Shown here in pieces: positions 49,801 to 60,560 of a DNA stretch of 64,000 bases (the stretch's first letter is position 1; each line of letters opens with the position of its first letter). Made by a program: the position numbers and the translations under genes. The notes beneath the pieces are model-generated. The model was not told the origin of the DNA. It searched no databases and saw only the letters and a list, made by a program, of their open reading frames with translations. This stretch comes from Eudromia elegans. Its lineage: Eukaryota > Chordata > Aves > Tinamiformes > Tinamidae. The stretch covers positions 1,240,001 to 1,304,000 of the forward strand of contig PTEX01000004.1 of assembly GCA_003342815.1 (NCBI GenBank). The letters are read 5' to 3'.

Positions 49801-50810
49801 CGCTGCCACCATGTAATTCCAGGCAATTGCACTTTCAAATAGATCTTTTTGGAGAAAATCAACAGTGGCTTTGCTTTCAATCTAGTGGAAAATGAAGTCC
49901 TGTGAATGCATTATATAAACCCACAGCAGTGAGAGTGCTGTGCACACAGACACGTGCTGTTAGGTTGATGGAGCTCGGCTTCATCCTGAAGTCTCTCTCA
50001 GGCTCCTCTCCGCATTTTCCAGCTCTCACATCACACATCAACTGGCACCTTTTCTTCCTCTCTCTGCTAACACCAAGCATCACATGCAGCCTGCACACTT
50101 ACATTCTCTTTCTTCCCAGGTTGATCTTTAGTGTGGCTTTTACGTTAGTAAAAAGTACCTAACTGATTTATTTCAGATAATGGAGCAGTGAAAACTTCCC
50201 ACGGGCCAAGCCCTGCCACCTGCATCAATCCTCTCACTCCGGGTCTAAAGAGAAGTGCAGTCTCCAAGGCTCATCCAAGGCATGACCTCCTTAGCCAGCC
50301 CCTCCAGCGTGGGCTGTATGAACGGTCTCATGAAAAGTAAACCTGCCTCTGGAGCACTCCCCCAACATTCAGAGGTCGGGCCCTGTACAGTATGCCCTCC
50401 TGGCACCTTAGGCCAGTGCATGCCCAGGTGCCCAGAAGTGTTTCCCAAGTCCTCAGTGCTCTGCACCATCCCTGAGTGAAGTATCTGCAGATCTCTCTAA
50501 CCAACCCCTGCCACACACATTGCTTGTTAGGGCATACAATACACCCCAGCTTCAGTGGTTTTATTGATTGAGAGCATCTCAACATCGATCCAAACACCCA
50601 GCTTCAGCAAAAAATTGAGAAGGGTGAGGGTGACTATTGAAAGCAAAATTATTATTTAATATTTACAAGCAAATGAAGGTTGGGGGGTGTCAGATTGTGT
50701 CACTATCAGAGATCAGAACATGGGGCTACAACACACTGCAAGCAGAATCCGGCAGCCCCCTCACCCTATGCTGTTACTGGCCATCCCCTCTCCCTAAAAC
50801 CCACATGGTA

Positions 50811-50842
50811 ACACACACACGTGTGCACACGTGTGTGCACAC
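50811..50842. repeat. Alternating purine-pyrimidine tract with 24-bp palindrome
   Basis: From 50811 to 50842 purines and pyrimidines alternate without a break as CA and TG steps. Inside, 50814-50837 (CACACAC-GTGTG-CACAC-GTGTGTG) is a perfect 24-bp palindrome. Such sequence is the classic Z-DNA former and can also extrude as a cruciform. It probably arose from a CA repeat with internal inversions. Confidence 0.7.
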
Positions 50843-51386
50843 CCAGTGCCAGCCCCAGGATCCATTTCAGACAAGGGTCAAGAAGCAATGCAAGTTCAAA
50901 CACCGTCCCCAAGGCAAGCCAGAAGAGGGTTTAAAGCCCAGATTTATCCACCACACTAGCTCAGATACTACTTCATTTTAAATAACAAAAGAAAAAGGTT
51001 AATTCCCAATGCACATTCTAGCAGGAAGGAGTAGTAACTAATATTTTCCATGGTTCAAGTAACTGAAAAGAACAAGAGACAAGCCCCAAGTTAGTAACTC
51101 TAAGAAGAGCCACGCTTCAGATGGACATAAATAACTTGAATTGTGTTTTAGGCACATGGAAGCCTAAGTTTGGAAGCTTTCACCTGGGTCACTGACACTA
51201 GTCTCTGCAAAGCATTGCAACCTTACAATTTCAGTGGGTGTCTAGCTCAAGCTCCACAGGACACCTATTCCACAGTTGCCAGATATCCCAGGCACCAACA
51301 CACTTCCCAACGGCGCACCGCAAATACAGCACCCAAACATCTGCAGCCCATCACTGCAGCACGCAGCAGGAGCCAACATCAAGTAT

Positions 51387-51392
51387 GTCACT
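51387..51392 (+). repeat. 5' target-site duplication of the solo LTR
   Basis: GTCACT lies immediately before the LTR's opening TGTGGG and recurs exactly after its closing CA. Six-base duplications are characteristic of alpharetroviruses and related avian elements. Confidence 0.85.
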
Positions 51393-51640
51393 TGTGGGAA
51401 ATGTTTAGAGCTTAATAAGGTAGGGAGATTAGTATAACTTAGACTTAGCATAAGTAAATGATATAGTATAGCATAGGGCATGGCGCTCNGAAGATGTNNC
51501 GATGTCANGGAAAGACAGGANGGAGGCNTGTAGCCTANNAATGATTGAAGAGGACATATAAGGCAATAAGTAAAAGAACTGCAGTAATGGTTTTAGAAGA
51601 ATATGGATCTATGGCCTATCAAAACTCACTCTTCTCTTAG

Positions 51641-51682
51641 CATAACTGCAGGCTGTCTTGACATGACTGCAGGCNGTNNNGA
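51641..51682 (+). repeat. 21-bp tandem repeat in LTR U3
   Basis: CATAACTGCAGGCTGTCTTGA-like and CATGACTGCAGGC-like units of 21 bases sit head to tail. Four bases of the second are undetermined, and all fall where the first reads defined bases. Tandem repeats in U3 commonly act as enhancers. Confidence 0.6.
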
Positions 51683-51695
51683 TTCCGCTGCGCTA

Positions 51696-51795
51696 CAAGG
51701 ACTCTGAGAATAAAGAGATAAAGACGCTGGGAACGGAGCAGCCAGGAGCTGGGAGTGCTGAGGCTGCAAGGACACTCAGAACAGAGAAGTAAAGA
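51696..51795 (+). repeat. 29-bp imperfect direct repeats in LTR U3
   Basis: The 29 bases at 51696-51724 and 51767-51795 match at 23 positions, both opening CAAGGAC and closing TAAAGA, 71 bases apart. They look like an older enhancer-type duplication within U3. Confidence 0.55.
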
Positions 51796-51947
51796 AATAG
51801 CACTGTGGAGCGCGCGGAGGAGTGGGAACCAACTTCAAACTGAGTGAGCTCAACAAGATAAGAGCCAGACCACCTGCAGCCTAATTATAAGGATGCATGC
51901 CTTTAGTCAATCATTATGTTAGTGTGTGCGTGAACAGTCGTATGTAA

Positions 51948-51995
51948 CCAATCTCCAGTCAGAAGCGAGCTTCCACATTCAGCCTGAGTATATAT
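51948..51995 (+). promoter_or_regulatory. LTR promoter: CCAAT box and TATA box
   Basis: CCAAT at 51948-51952 and TATATAT at 51989-51995 are about 40 bases apart, a normal spacing for a retroviral promoter. Transcription would start just downstream and run to the right, into 52.1 kb and beyond. Whether it is active cannot be seen. Confidence 0.65.
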
Positions 51996-52011
51996 GCAAG
52001 CTAAGTTAAGC

Positions 52012-52017
52012 AATAAA
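52012..52017 (+). terminator. LTR poly(A) signal
   Basis: AATAAA sits only about 17 bases after the TATA box, directly before GCCATTTG. The same very short TATA-to-poly(A) distance occurs in alpharetroviral LTRs, where R is about 20 bases. Confidence 0.7.
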
Positions 52018-52128
52018 CGCCATTTGCTGCATCCTCATATTGGTGTCTGTGCGCAATGGCCCTGAGGCGGGGGTAACCTCAGTGCAGTCCAGCAACCGAA
52101 CGAGGCTTGCCGATGCAAGACGGCAACA

Positions 52129-52134
52129 GTCACT
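52129..52134 (+). repeat. 3' target-site duplication of the solo LTR
   Basis: GTCACT follows the terminal CA of the LTR and matches 51387-51392 exactly. This confirms both ends and a single integration event. Confidence 0.85.
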
Positions 52135-52229
52135 AACATCCCAATTCTCCTAAGCAATGGACATGTCAGAGAAGATGTACCTGATCTTATGAAAGAAATC
52201 AAGCCCATTTCTACAAAGAAAGGCCATTT

Positions 52230-52280
52230 AAAAAAAAAAAAAAAAAAAAAAACCCCNAAAAACCCCCCCCCCCCCCCCCC
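52230..52280 (+). repeat. Poly-A / poly-C run with undetermined base
   Basis: A23, then C4, one N, A5 and C18. Such a double homopolymer with an ambiguous base in the middle is typical of sequencing or assembly trouble and may hide missing bases. It lies about 100 bases after the LTR, so the whole 51.4-52.3 kb part should be treated with care. Confidence 0.85.
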
Positions 52281-52283
52281 AAA

Positions 52284-55200
52284 CCTGACCATCTATCCAC
52301 AAGGAACTGAATTTGCTAACTCCAAATCTGGCATTTGCTTTAATCCTGCCCACCATGAACAGGACTTGACATGAGAGGTAGCATCTTGGATAACATAGGG
52401 CCAATAGGAAAAGCCATATGCTCTGCACAACCTATGGGCTCTCTCGAGCTGAATTTGATGCACAGAGCTCCAGAGAAAGAAGAAAAACATCAACAAGCAG
52501 AAGGCTGCAGAGGTGGGAAACAACTCCTGTCCTTTCTGAACAACTGGGCCAGTAAAGCTCCTCTGTGGGCTCAAGCATAACCACCGTGAGCACAAAGCAC
52601 CTGAAACCTTGTTGGCCTCTCCTCAGCACTATCACAGGTCTCCACAAACCAAGAGGCACCCACAGCCAGCGAGAGTCCGTCTTGGGGAACCAAATTCTCT
52701 GCTTATTCCCATCCAGGTAGAAGACAAGAATTCACTTCAGTAGAACAAATGCAAAAGGAGTTTGAAGAAATAGCAAAATAGAGCATTTGCTAAGGAAGCA
52801 GAGATTAAAAACAGAATTAGCAGCACTTTCACAACCAATTCAGACTTTCCTGCTGTCTCAACATCACATAACACAGTCACTTCAGACTTTATGGGAGCAG
52901 CAGAAAGGAGAGTGCTGAAACTTCCACTCCACAGACACACCCCTACTTCCCACCTGCCTTTCAGGGTAAGCTCTGCAAGTTTTTAGGTAATACAAGACTG
53001 GGCATACACAGTGCAGCTTTCCTGACTGCATCCACTAGAGGACTTCACTCCCGAGGAGCAAATGAATGCACCAAGAACCAGAGCACCAAGGGACAGGGGT
53101 CTGGGAGGAAGCCCTCTTCCCCACTGTGAGCCAGCTAGGGTGAGAGCACAACCTAAACCAACGGAGGGATCTCCCCACTGCATTTATCCTCCCTGACAGG
53201 AGGGGCTGAGACACATCCCGCGCTTTGTCTTATTTCCCAACCACCCCAGCAGCGGAACAGAGGGAAGACGATGCTACATTACGAATGAGACTTCAGTCCT
53301 ATGAGGATCAAAGCCGGCAAAGCACGCCAGGCTCCTCACGGACACCAGCAAAGCTCGACGGGATTTATTTGTGTGGATTCCTCATCTACTCCTGCCCCCT
53401 CCCGCAGCCTGCACGCGGGGACTGCTTTCCTGCAGAGTCGGTGCAAGGAGCATCCCTTCCCAGCCCAGCAGCCCCCCTTCCAGCCCCTTAACCCCCGGCA
53501 CAGGGAAACAAGGCAGCCCGAATGCCATAGCGCCCGTGGGAATAGCCTGCAGCTTTATCTCCCGAGCCACACGACCTGTGCACTGCCGAGATAACATCCC
53601 CCTGCATCCAAAGGGTGCCCCCTTTAATCTCATGACTAAATATCCTCGAAATTGCTTTTCAGAGGAGGCATTTCAGGAGAAATTAATTTAAAACACAGTT
53701 TATGGCCACGCACTGAACTGCTACGTCATCATGCAGCGCGGGAGGCTGCATTGTGCTCCCTTCCCAGGCACAGGCAATCCCCTCACGCAGTAACACGCTT
53801 CAACGGACCACACGCTGCTCCTTCCAGGAGGAAAGGGCAAGCTGAGCAGGCATCTGACGCACCAGCAGGGATAGCGGATCGGAATTCTGTTTTGGACAGC
53901 AATAAAGCCACGACGGAGCATTCGCCAGTGAGATTCACGTGATCAGTACGTGCACCTAACCACCCAAGCCTGCAGGCACGAAAACCGGGAACGCACAAGA
54001 CCAGCCACAGACAAAATACTGCTTTAGAAATTTCTGCTAAGTAAGGACAAAAATCCACCACCTGAACTATCCCTGTCCCCAATCTCTGCCCCTAACTCCA
54101 AATGCACAACCCCAATCATGCAACATGCAGATACACTGCTTGATACATCTGCATTTCATTCAGTGTCCAGATACAAGCCCTGGATAATCACCATACTTAG
54201 CGTTTTTACAGAGGGCTTTAAACCTTAATGGCCTGAATCATGAGAGCATTACATCATCGTGATGCCAGTGCAACTGTAATGCTTTTAGCTGTTACACTGG
54301 TGGAAAACCATAACAGTGCAGAAGAAACTTGTCTCACCATGCACTGAAAGTCAGAGAGACAAGAAGAAAAAAAACCCATTCTCTGCACTACAGGTGACAC
54401 ATTCACTGGCTCAGATGTGCAGCGAGTTCCCTTACTCATTGCTATAAAAATGACCACACCACCTGGTTGCTCCTTTCCCACTACTGCTGTTAGCACATAG
54501 CCTGGCTGCAAAACAGTCTCCTACTCACTGAACACTGGTGCTTTGACACACAACGGAGACACAGATCCCAAGAACAATCCCCAATATTTCCCTCGCAAGA
54601 CCCTCTCCGCAGTGACCGCATAGCCGAGATGCACCATGATCTGCTTCCCTCCCTGCTGCCTTCGTTGCTGGAAGATCCCCACATGGCAGCACGTTATGCT
54701 CTTTTGCACCCCATTTTAGTGCAAAAAGCCAAATAGGGTCCAGACTCTTGACAACCCACGGTCACAGGGCTACGCGAGCAGCAATTCTGCTTGGTATTTC
54801 CGGCTGCCTTTGCCCTTGCCTTGACAGAAGGTCACGGAGCAAGAGGCATCCATTTCACACTTGCTTTTCTTTCATATGCAGGGCAGAAAGAATTGGGCTG
54901 TTTGTTTTTGTTGCTGTTTTGGGTTTCTCTTTGTTTGTTTGAGTGTTCATTAAGTCTATCAGTGTGGGCAGGATAAGGAATGGTCATTTCACTTGGCAAC
55001 AATTGTTCTGGATCCTGTAAACCTGCCAGATAAGACATGGACAGAAGGAGGAGGGACTCTCAGGTGAGCATATAAATCAAAACACGTGCAGAAACAGGCA
55101 CAGAAGGGCTCACTTAGCTCCAGCTCCCAAACATCACCGAAGTGTTTTCAAACAAATGTTTACCACACTATCATTTTGTCAAGACGATTTTAGAAAGCTT

Positions 55201-57934
55201 CAGTAATGGGAGTTTTATCTCTCGCCTTGTAAAACATTGTCAAAGTCTGACAAATTTTGGTGGGAGGAATTTATGCTAAATTCTCTTCCACTTCACTTAG
55301 GAATGGATACAGGATCCCTCTAACGCCTTTAAAGAAATGAAATAATAGTTAACATGAATGAGTATTTTTTACATAGTTGCAACTCTCTAGGGAAAAAAAT
55401 TCTTCTCAAGTAAAGATTCATAATGTCATTTGAAGGATAAAATCAGTAGTGAAGACATTTTCTTATTAAAAGGTTAGGCACTTACATAGCTCAAAACCAG
55501 TTTGGGTATCTATGAGCATTTATAAAATACATGTTACTAGTGTATGCAGTCAGTACAGCCCATACAGGCCAGGCTGTCTTGCCCTTGGGTGTTTGGCAGC
55601 AGTGTGAAGGGAACCCCCCCCAGTTCTCAAGCCCCAGCTCAGAAGAGCCATGTATCACCCACCTTCCACTGGAGCAGCCCGTGACATCAAGGCAGACGCA
55701 GTAGGGCTGGCAGCCTCCAGTATTCACATAAATTACTATGAGAAGTGAAATTGGGTAACTTTGAAATGCATGATCAAAGTTTCCTCTAGAACAAGCTAAG
55801 AACAAGGAAAACTGAGGCAAAAAGAGCCCCAACACTAATTATTGACAAGATTTTAATGACATCCAAGCCAGGGATTTGAAAATTAGGATTCTTCCTGCCA
55901 CCACATTTTGATCTTCATGCCTAGATGTCATTAAGAACAGCAGCATACAGAATAACCATGTTATGTGCATTCCAAATGGTTCAGATTCTCAGAAGCGGTT
56001 TTAATTCCTACACTTAGCACAGTTAGTTTTATAATACGGCTGGGTTTGTCTGGCATACATCATCCAATTCTCAATTTTCATTTTACATATATTTATTCCT
56101 TCACAGAGGAAGTAACCTCCTGGTAAAACAACATAATGCTTCTTTACATCTGAAATAACTGTTTGCAAGGAGGAAGGGAAGATTTGTTTCAATTATATTA
56201 TAATCAACAGTGGAGGGACTAACTAGCCTATTTCTTTAAATGGCAAATAACTGGCAGGGTTCCCGACCATTTACAAATCCTTTCAGAAATCCCTCCCTTT
56301 CAAAAACAAGGGAAAACAACCGCCAAAGGACTTTCCTCCTTTTCTTTTCATTCTCTCCCCAGGTTCATTTCACCATGTATGGTTGGAAGCAAGGTTTTTC
56401 AGATAAGAGGTGTGATTAGACCGTGACCAGTAGGGATGGTCACAGAGATAATCACAAGCACAAAAGACCTTCACCCTTGGACCTTCTCCAAGTCATCCTA
56501 CTTGTCAGGGTTTCAAGTCACCCACCTATAAAGGATCACACTTCATACTATATATACCAGACCAAACTCCCTCTATATATATATCCCCACAAGAAAAAGT
56601 TAATTGTCAAGAGTCCATTGCCTTTGCAAAAGCCCTAAATATAACTCTAGCATTATAATTGCATTAAATTTTAAATAATTTACTTGAACTACAGTAAATT
56701 CTTCAATAAAATACCAAATGTATATATTTTTTCATTTTGTTCTTTATGTCATATACTAAGCTGTATAAAATGATTCTGACGCTAACAAATAGAAGTGATT
56801 ACACTTTTCTATATATGGGTTATAAAGTCTGTTGACTGTTTTGAATAGGTAGACAACATGAGCTTCAAGCACTCAGTTCATTATAGTACAACCACATTGG
56901 CATGATTCGCATCCTCCGACCCCCACTTTTCTCTCAGGGCTCCTCTCACTATATCAGATTTTAAGACACAACGGTGCAATACGTTGTCTCACTGCCACAA
57001 CTCCCACTTTACACGTGGTAGTCAAAGGACCAGAGTCAGCCAGAACTGTCCTTGCCATCAAATAACACCTCCTTTGTGCCCTCCGTAAAAGATATGGACA
57101 TTTGTCTCCTGAATGGTGGTTTACTCTGTATTTCTAAATTTCTACAGTGTATTTAATATTTCTACAGTGTGCATGAGCAGGCAGATAAACTGAATGCTGA
57201 AATTCTTACCTCTTGTGAGAAAACGTTCCGAGATGACTGACCTAGGGCTTCGGGTTTAAAAACAAATTCCCACTCAAGTCCATAGAGCCAAGATTTCATC
57301 TCTGATGACAGTCACATGATATATTTGTCTGTGTATTTCATATACCAAATAGGCACCAAATCACTTATTTCCTACCTGTCTGCATATTGCTGAATCTTGC
57401 TTTCATTAGGAGTCACTGGGGCATTAAATTGCACCTTAATTTCTCATCTCTGCCCTTACTAGTAACACAGGACCTGCTCCTATGGAGGGCTCTGGGTGTG
57501 AGGGGAGCGCTGGTGAAGGTAACCGTGAAATAGGTACACACGTTGACAGAGATTTCCAAAAGCATCACCCAGGGCCTAAACAGCAATTCAGAGGCAAAAA
57601 GCTTTTCTTGTAAATTAAAGAAAGATTATACAGTCCCGTTGGACTCAGGGTGTACTCTCCACCTGCTGGATGAATTGCTCTGTGAGAGACTGTTCAAGCA
57701 ATCTGAATCTTACAGGATTTTGTAGCAAAACCCCAGCGCCGAGCCAGCACCCTGACGACACAAGATTATTTGGGTGGCATCATGGCTGAGCAGTTGTGTT
57801 ACATTTCGCAGCCCCAAATAAAATAAACAGCACAGGACTGATAGAACAAGACTGAAAGCAAGCCACAGAAGGCAACATGCACGATCACAAGGGGCTGGTG
57901 ACGGAGCTGCCATGCAGAGCATTCCAGGAGAGCT
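52284..57934. other. Non-coding stretch
   Basis: No supported gene. A weaker CTCF-like core, CCACTAGAGGAC with TGCA upstream, is at 53032-53043. The 53220-53600 part is GC-richer with overlapping frames. AACAATTGTT, a palindromic SOX-type site, is at 54998-55007. T/G-rich sequence lies at 54895-54945. ATTTCTACAGTGT occurs twice, 20 bases apart, at 57138-57170. Confidence 0.45.
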
Positions 57935-58090
57935 TCCAGGGCAGCTGCCGGCGGGCAGAGCGGCCGCTGCTGGCCCCAGGGAGGCAGTCCTGACGGTGCA
58001 ACTCCACAGAGCAACGCCACAGGCTCCTCGGCCGCAAGCGAGGGAGCCCTCAGGAGAGCCCTGACAGCTCCCGGCTGCAGTCTCCGTGGA
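57935..58090. promoter_or_regulatory. CpG-rich patch
   Basis: About 12 CpG in roughly 155 bases of GC-rich sequence. It contains GCGGCCGC, a NotI-type string found mostly in CpG islands. No exon or start is apparent. It lies 380 bases before the PBX-PREP site. Confidence 0.4.
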
Positions 58091-58404
58091 TGACGCTGCT
58101 CCCTATTGGCTATTTCTTAGGAGAGTAAAACGCATCTATGCAACACGGTGTCCGTTTCCATCACGCATGCAATTTAAACAAGGCCGGTCATTCTGAGGAT
58201 GGAAGAAATCCCAGAGAACTCCTGGCAGCTCGTTTACTGTCTTCCCATATGTTAATATAATATGCATGTTGGAGATTATTAAATTTAAGACAATTTAGAA
58301 AAACAATTGGAGCTCAAGCACAACACAACGGCCTCAGGATGGTCAGATTTTATAACCACTGGAATCAAACACAACAGTCTGGAGACCCCATGACAGGCAG
58401 GCAC

Positions 58405-58525
58405 CGCTTTAAATGAGGTTATCTGACAATTTTGTGATCGTGTGCTGCCAGATTTGACTATGAATTACCACCTGATTGACAGCGATGTTTAGCACTTCCA
58501 AAAATAAAGCTGCAGTAACGCTGAA
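58405..58525. promoter_or_regulatory. Candidate conserved non-coding element with PBX-PREP/MEIS site
   Basis: TGATTGACAG at 58473-58482 is an exact copy of the PBX-PREP/MEIS composite consensus. It is flanked by GGTTATCTGACA, GATTTGACTATGAATTACC and GCGATGTTTAGC in sequence free of simple repeats, the texture of vertebrate developmental enhancers. An exact 10-mer match is expected about 0.1 times in this window. Conservation itself cannot be shown from one sequence. Confidence 0.4.
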
Positions 58526-60329
58526 GTTCACAGCATAGGGTAGTTCAGCCTAGAGAAACCCAATAACATTGGCCATGAGGGAATGTTATTCTGTTTTGCG
58601 TTTTTCTTTTTGAATGGGACATTAACATTTCGCCATATACAGCAGAACAGTGACAGAACTCGAGGAGTCACCTGTGATGGACTAAAGCAGAACACCGGAA
58701 GCCAGAGAAGACACCATGTCTTCAAGCACCAACTGTGCATAGGACCTTCGCTTCAGCTGTAAGCCTCAGCACCAACTAAATAGTCACAAAACTGTTGAAT
58801 CCATCCTCAAACTGTTTGCTAGTGAGAAATCTATCTCTCCAAGTTCACCAGAACTTTCTATTATTGCCAGATTTATGTGCAATAAATGCCACTGCTTTTT
58901 TGAATTCTACATTTCCTTGTAAACCGGATTTGGACATTGATTATTTCTCCCAACTGTCTCAGACAGACTGAAGTAAAACAATATAAAACTTAGAACAGAA
59001 TAGGCAAATTGCTTATATCTCACCTAATTCTTTCCAGAACAGTGCTGGAAATATTGTCCTTTAATTCTCACCCTCCAGTCTCAAGAGATATGTACCTGTT
59101 GGGTTATTTCACTATGAGGTATAAAGAGCTGCTGTACAAAGATTTGTATTTAGTATCAACACTGTCATAGAATGGGTTTGCAGAAACAGTGATGCTGCCC
59201 TTGGATGAGTAACCTCCAAAGCTCAGGAGCAGCAAGAACTGAAAATTTGTAGAGGGTCTTCCCTCCAAACCAGTAACAAAGCAGTATCCCTGGAAGGAAA
59301 CACCACGGTGCAACGAGGGAAGAGGTTAACTTGGTATCACACAGCTCGCTGACCTTAACCAAATCCTCATTGCAATTTGAAACGGGAAGTTGCAGTGTCC
59401 CTGGGAAAGAAACCTCCCTTAGGAGAGAGAAAAAGCAGAGGGCTTTCCCAACGTGCTTTTTTAAAGATCTCATGAGCAGCAAAATTAGTTCAGATGTCCT
59501 GGCCACTTTCCAACTCAGGTAATTATTTCCTTTGATGTTTCAGTTAGATAGGAAGTTTTTTCTTCACTCTTTTCCTTAACTGCATAAATAGAATTCCAGT
59601 GTGCTGTTAAATGACAAAGAGCAGCAGCACATGAAGCCAGTCCTCCTGTCCACACAATACTGCAAGCACTCTGGGATCCTTCAGAATGAAAGATGCTCAA
59701 GAACAATTGTGGTCTGTCTATTAAAGCACAGTTGCAGTGAGGACTGTAATCTTTTCATTTATTCAATAATAAATTGATTTCTTCCCTAGAGCTGATTTTA
59801 GCTTGTGCCAGAGCCTGCCTCTGATTTCCTGTCTTGATATAGCAGTAGAAGATTAAATTGCTCTCAGTGCTGAGCTCCCATGCACACAAGTTCTCAAAGG
59901 ACCCAACTTTACCATTTTCTCCGCTGGGTCAATGGTCTATCTTTGGCAACTTCTGCTTAGCTGGCAGAGACCTGAGACTGTACGCTCCCAGTTCAGCTCC
60001 AGAAGTAACTTCTCATTTTCTTCTAAGTTCTCAGGAGGCTACGGAGCAATTCTCATGGCTCAGCTGTTGAACAAAGTTTAATCCAATAACTATGATACAG
60101 TGATAATTTGTTTGCCAACATACTACAAAAGAAAAGAGCATCACCACCTCACCTTAGGTCAACACAGGAAAGAATTCTGCATCATAAAGGTGTTCAAATA
60201 TAGCAGCAGAGCGATTTCTCTGTTCATTTGCTGTGTACAGTAGCCACCCCTTCCCAATCCTTTGCCCGAAGCTTCACAGTAGCGCAGCTTTCCAGGGCTC
60301 TCATCTTTGCTGATCCCCAGCCTGCGACG
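58526..60329. other. Non-coding stretch
   Basis: Nothing recognisable: no gene, repeat family or RNA. Composition is AT-rich with short overlapping open frames. Confidence 0.5.
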
Positions 60330-60560
60330 GCCACAAGCAGCGTGTTCAGGGGTGACCCGCTCTGCCAGCGGTGCGGAGGAGCCCTCAGACACAGCACCCG
60401 GAGCGAGGGCTGCGGGGCACAGCAGCATGTCTGCCCAGCACGCGCGGGGTGGCACCAGCGCCGCGCCAGCCTCAGCAGCGCCATCAACCCAACGCGTGTC
60501 TCGGAGGGCTGGAAGCGCCGAGAAGGGACATCATGCAGAGGAACCTGCTGGACGGCTCGT
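60330..60560. promoter_or_regulatory. CpG-island-like patch
   Basis: About 23 CpG in 230 bases, including ACGCGCGG and GCGCCGCGCC strings. Three plus-strand frames of 99-121 codons and a minus-strand one of 119 overlap it, which is the signature of GC-rich non-coding DNA rather than one exon. Treat as an orphan CpG island candidate. Confidence 0.5.

Larger units (their letters stand above)
45377..50810. other. Non-coding stretch
   Basis: No supported gene. The landmarks are the poly-A run at 45486, the microsatellite at 46805-46860, an A-rich patch at 47645-47676 and another at 49680-49702. A part near 46420-46460 weakly resembles an old repeat tail. Open frames up to 147 codons near 48130-48570 exist on both strands at once and are not coding by any motif I can see. 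Confidence 0.45.
51393..52128 (+). mobile_element. Solo LTR of an alpharetrovirus-like endogenous retrovirus
   Basis: The element opens with TGTGGGAA and closes with GGCAACA, the TG...CA ends of retroviral LTRs, and is flanked by 6-bp duplications. The 3' part carries CCAAT (51948), a TATA box (51989-51995) and CAATAAACGCCATTTG, in which the poly(A) signal lies just ahead of R. ATTGGTGT and AATGGCC follow in U5. This order and spacing closely parallels the avian leukosis virus group. U3 is about 620 bases, much longer than in exogenous members. No primer-binding site, gag, pol or env follows or precedes, so the internal region was lost by LTR-LTR recombination. Twelve undetermined bases lie in U3. 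It is an old, non-coding copy; the exact family needs a repeat library. Confidence 0.88.
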
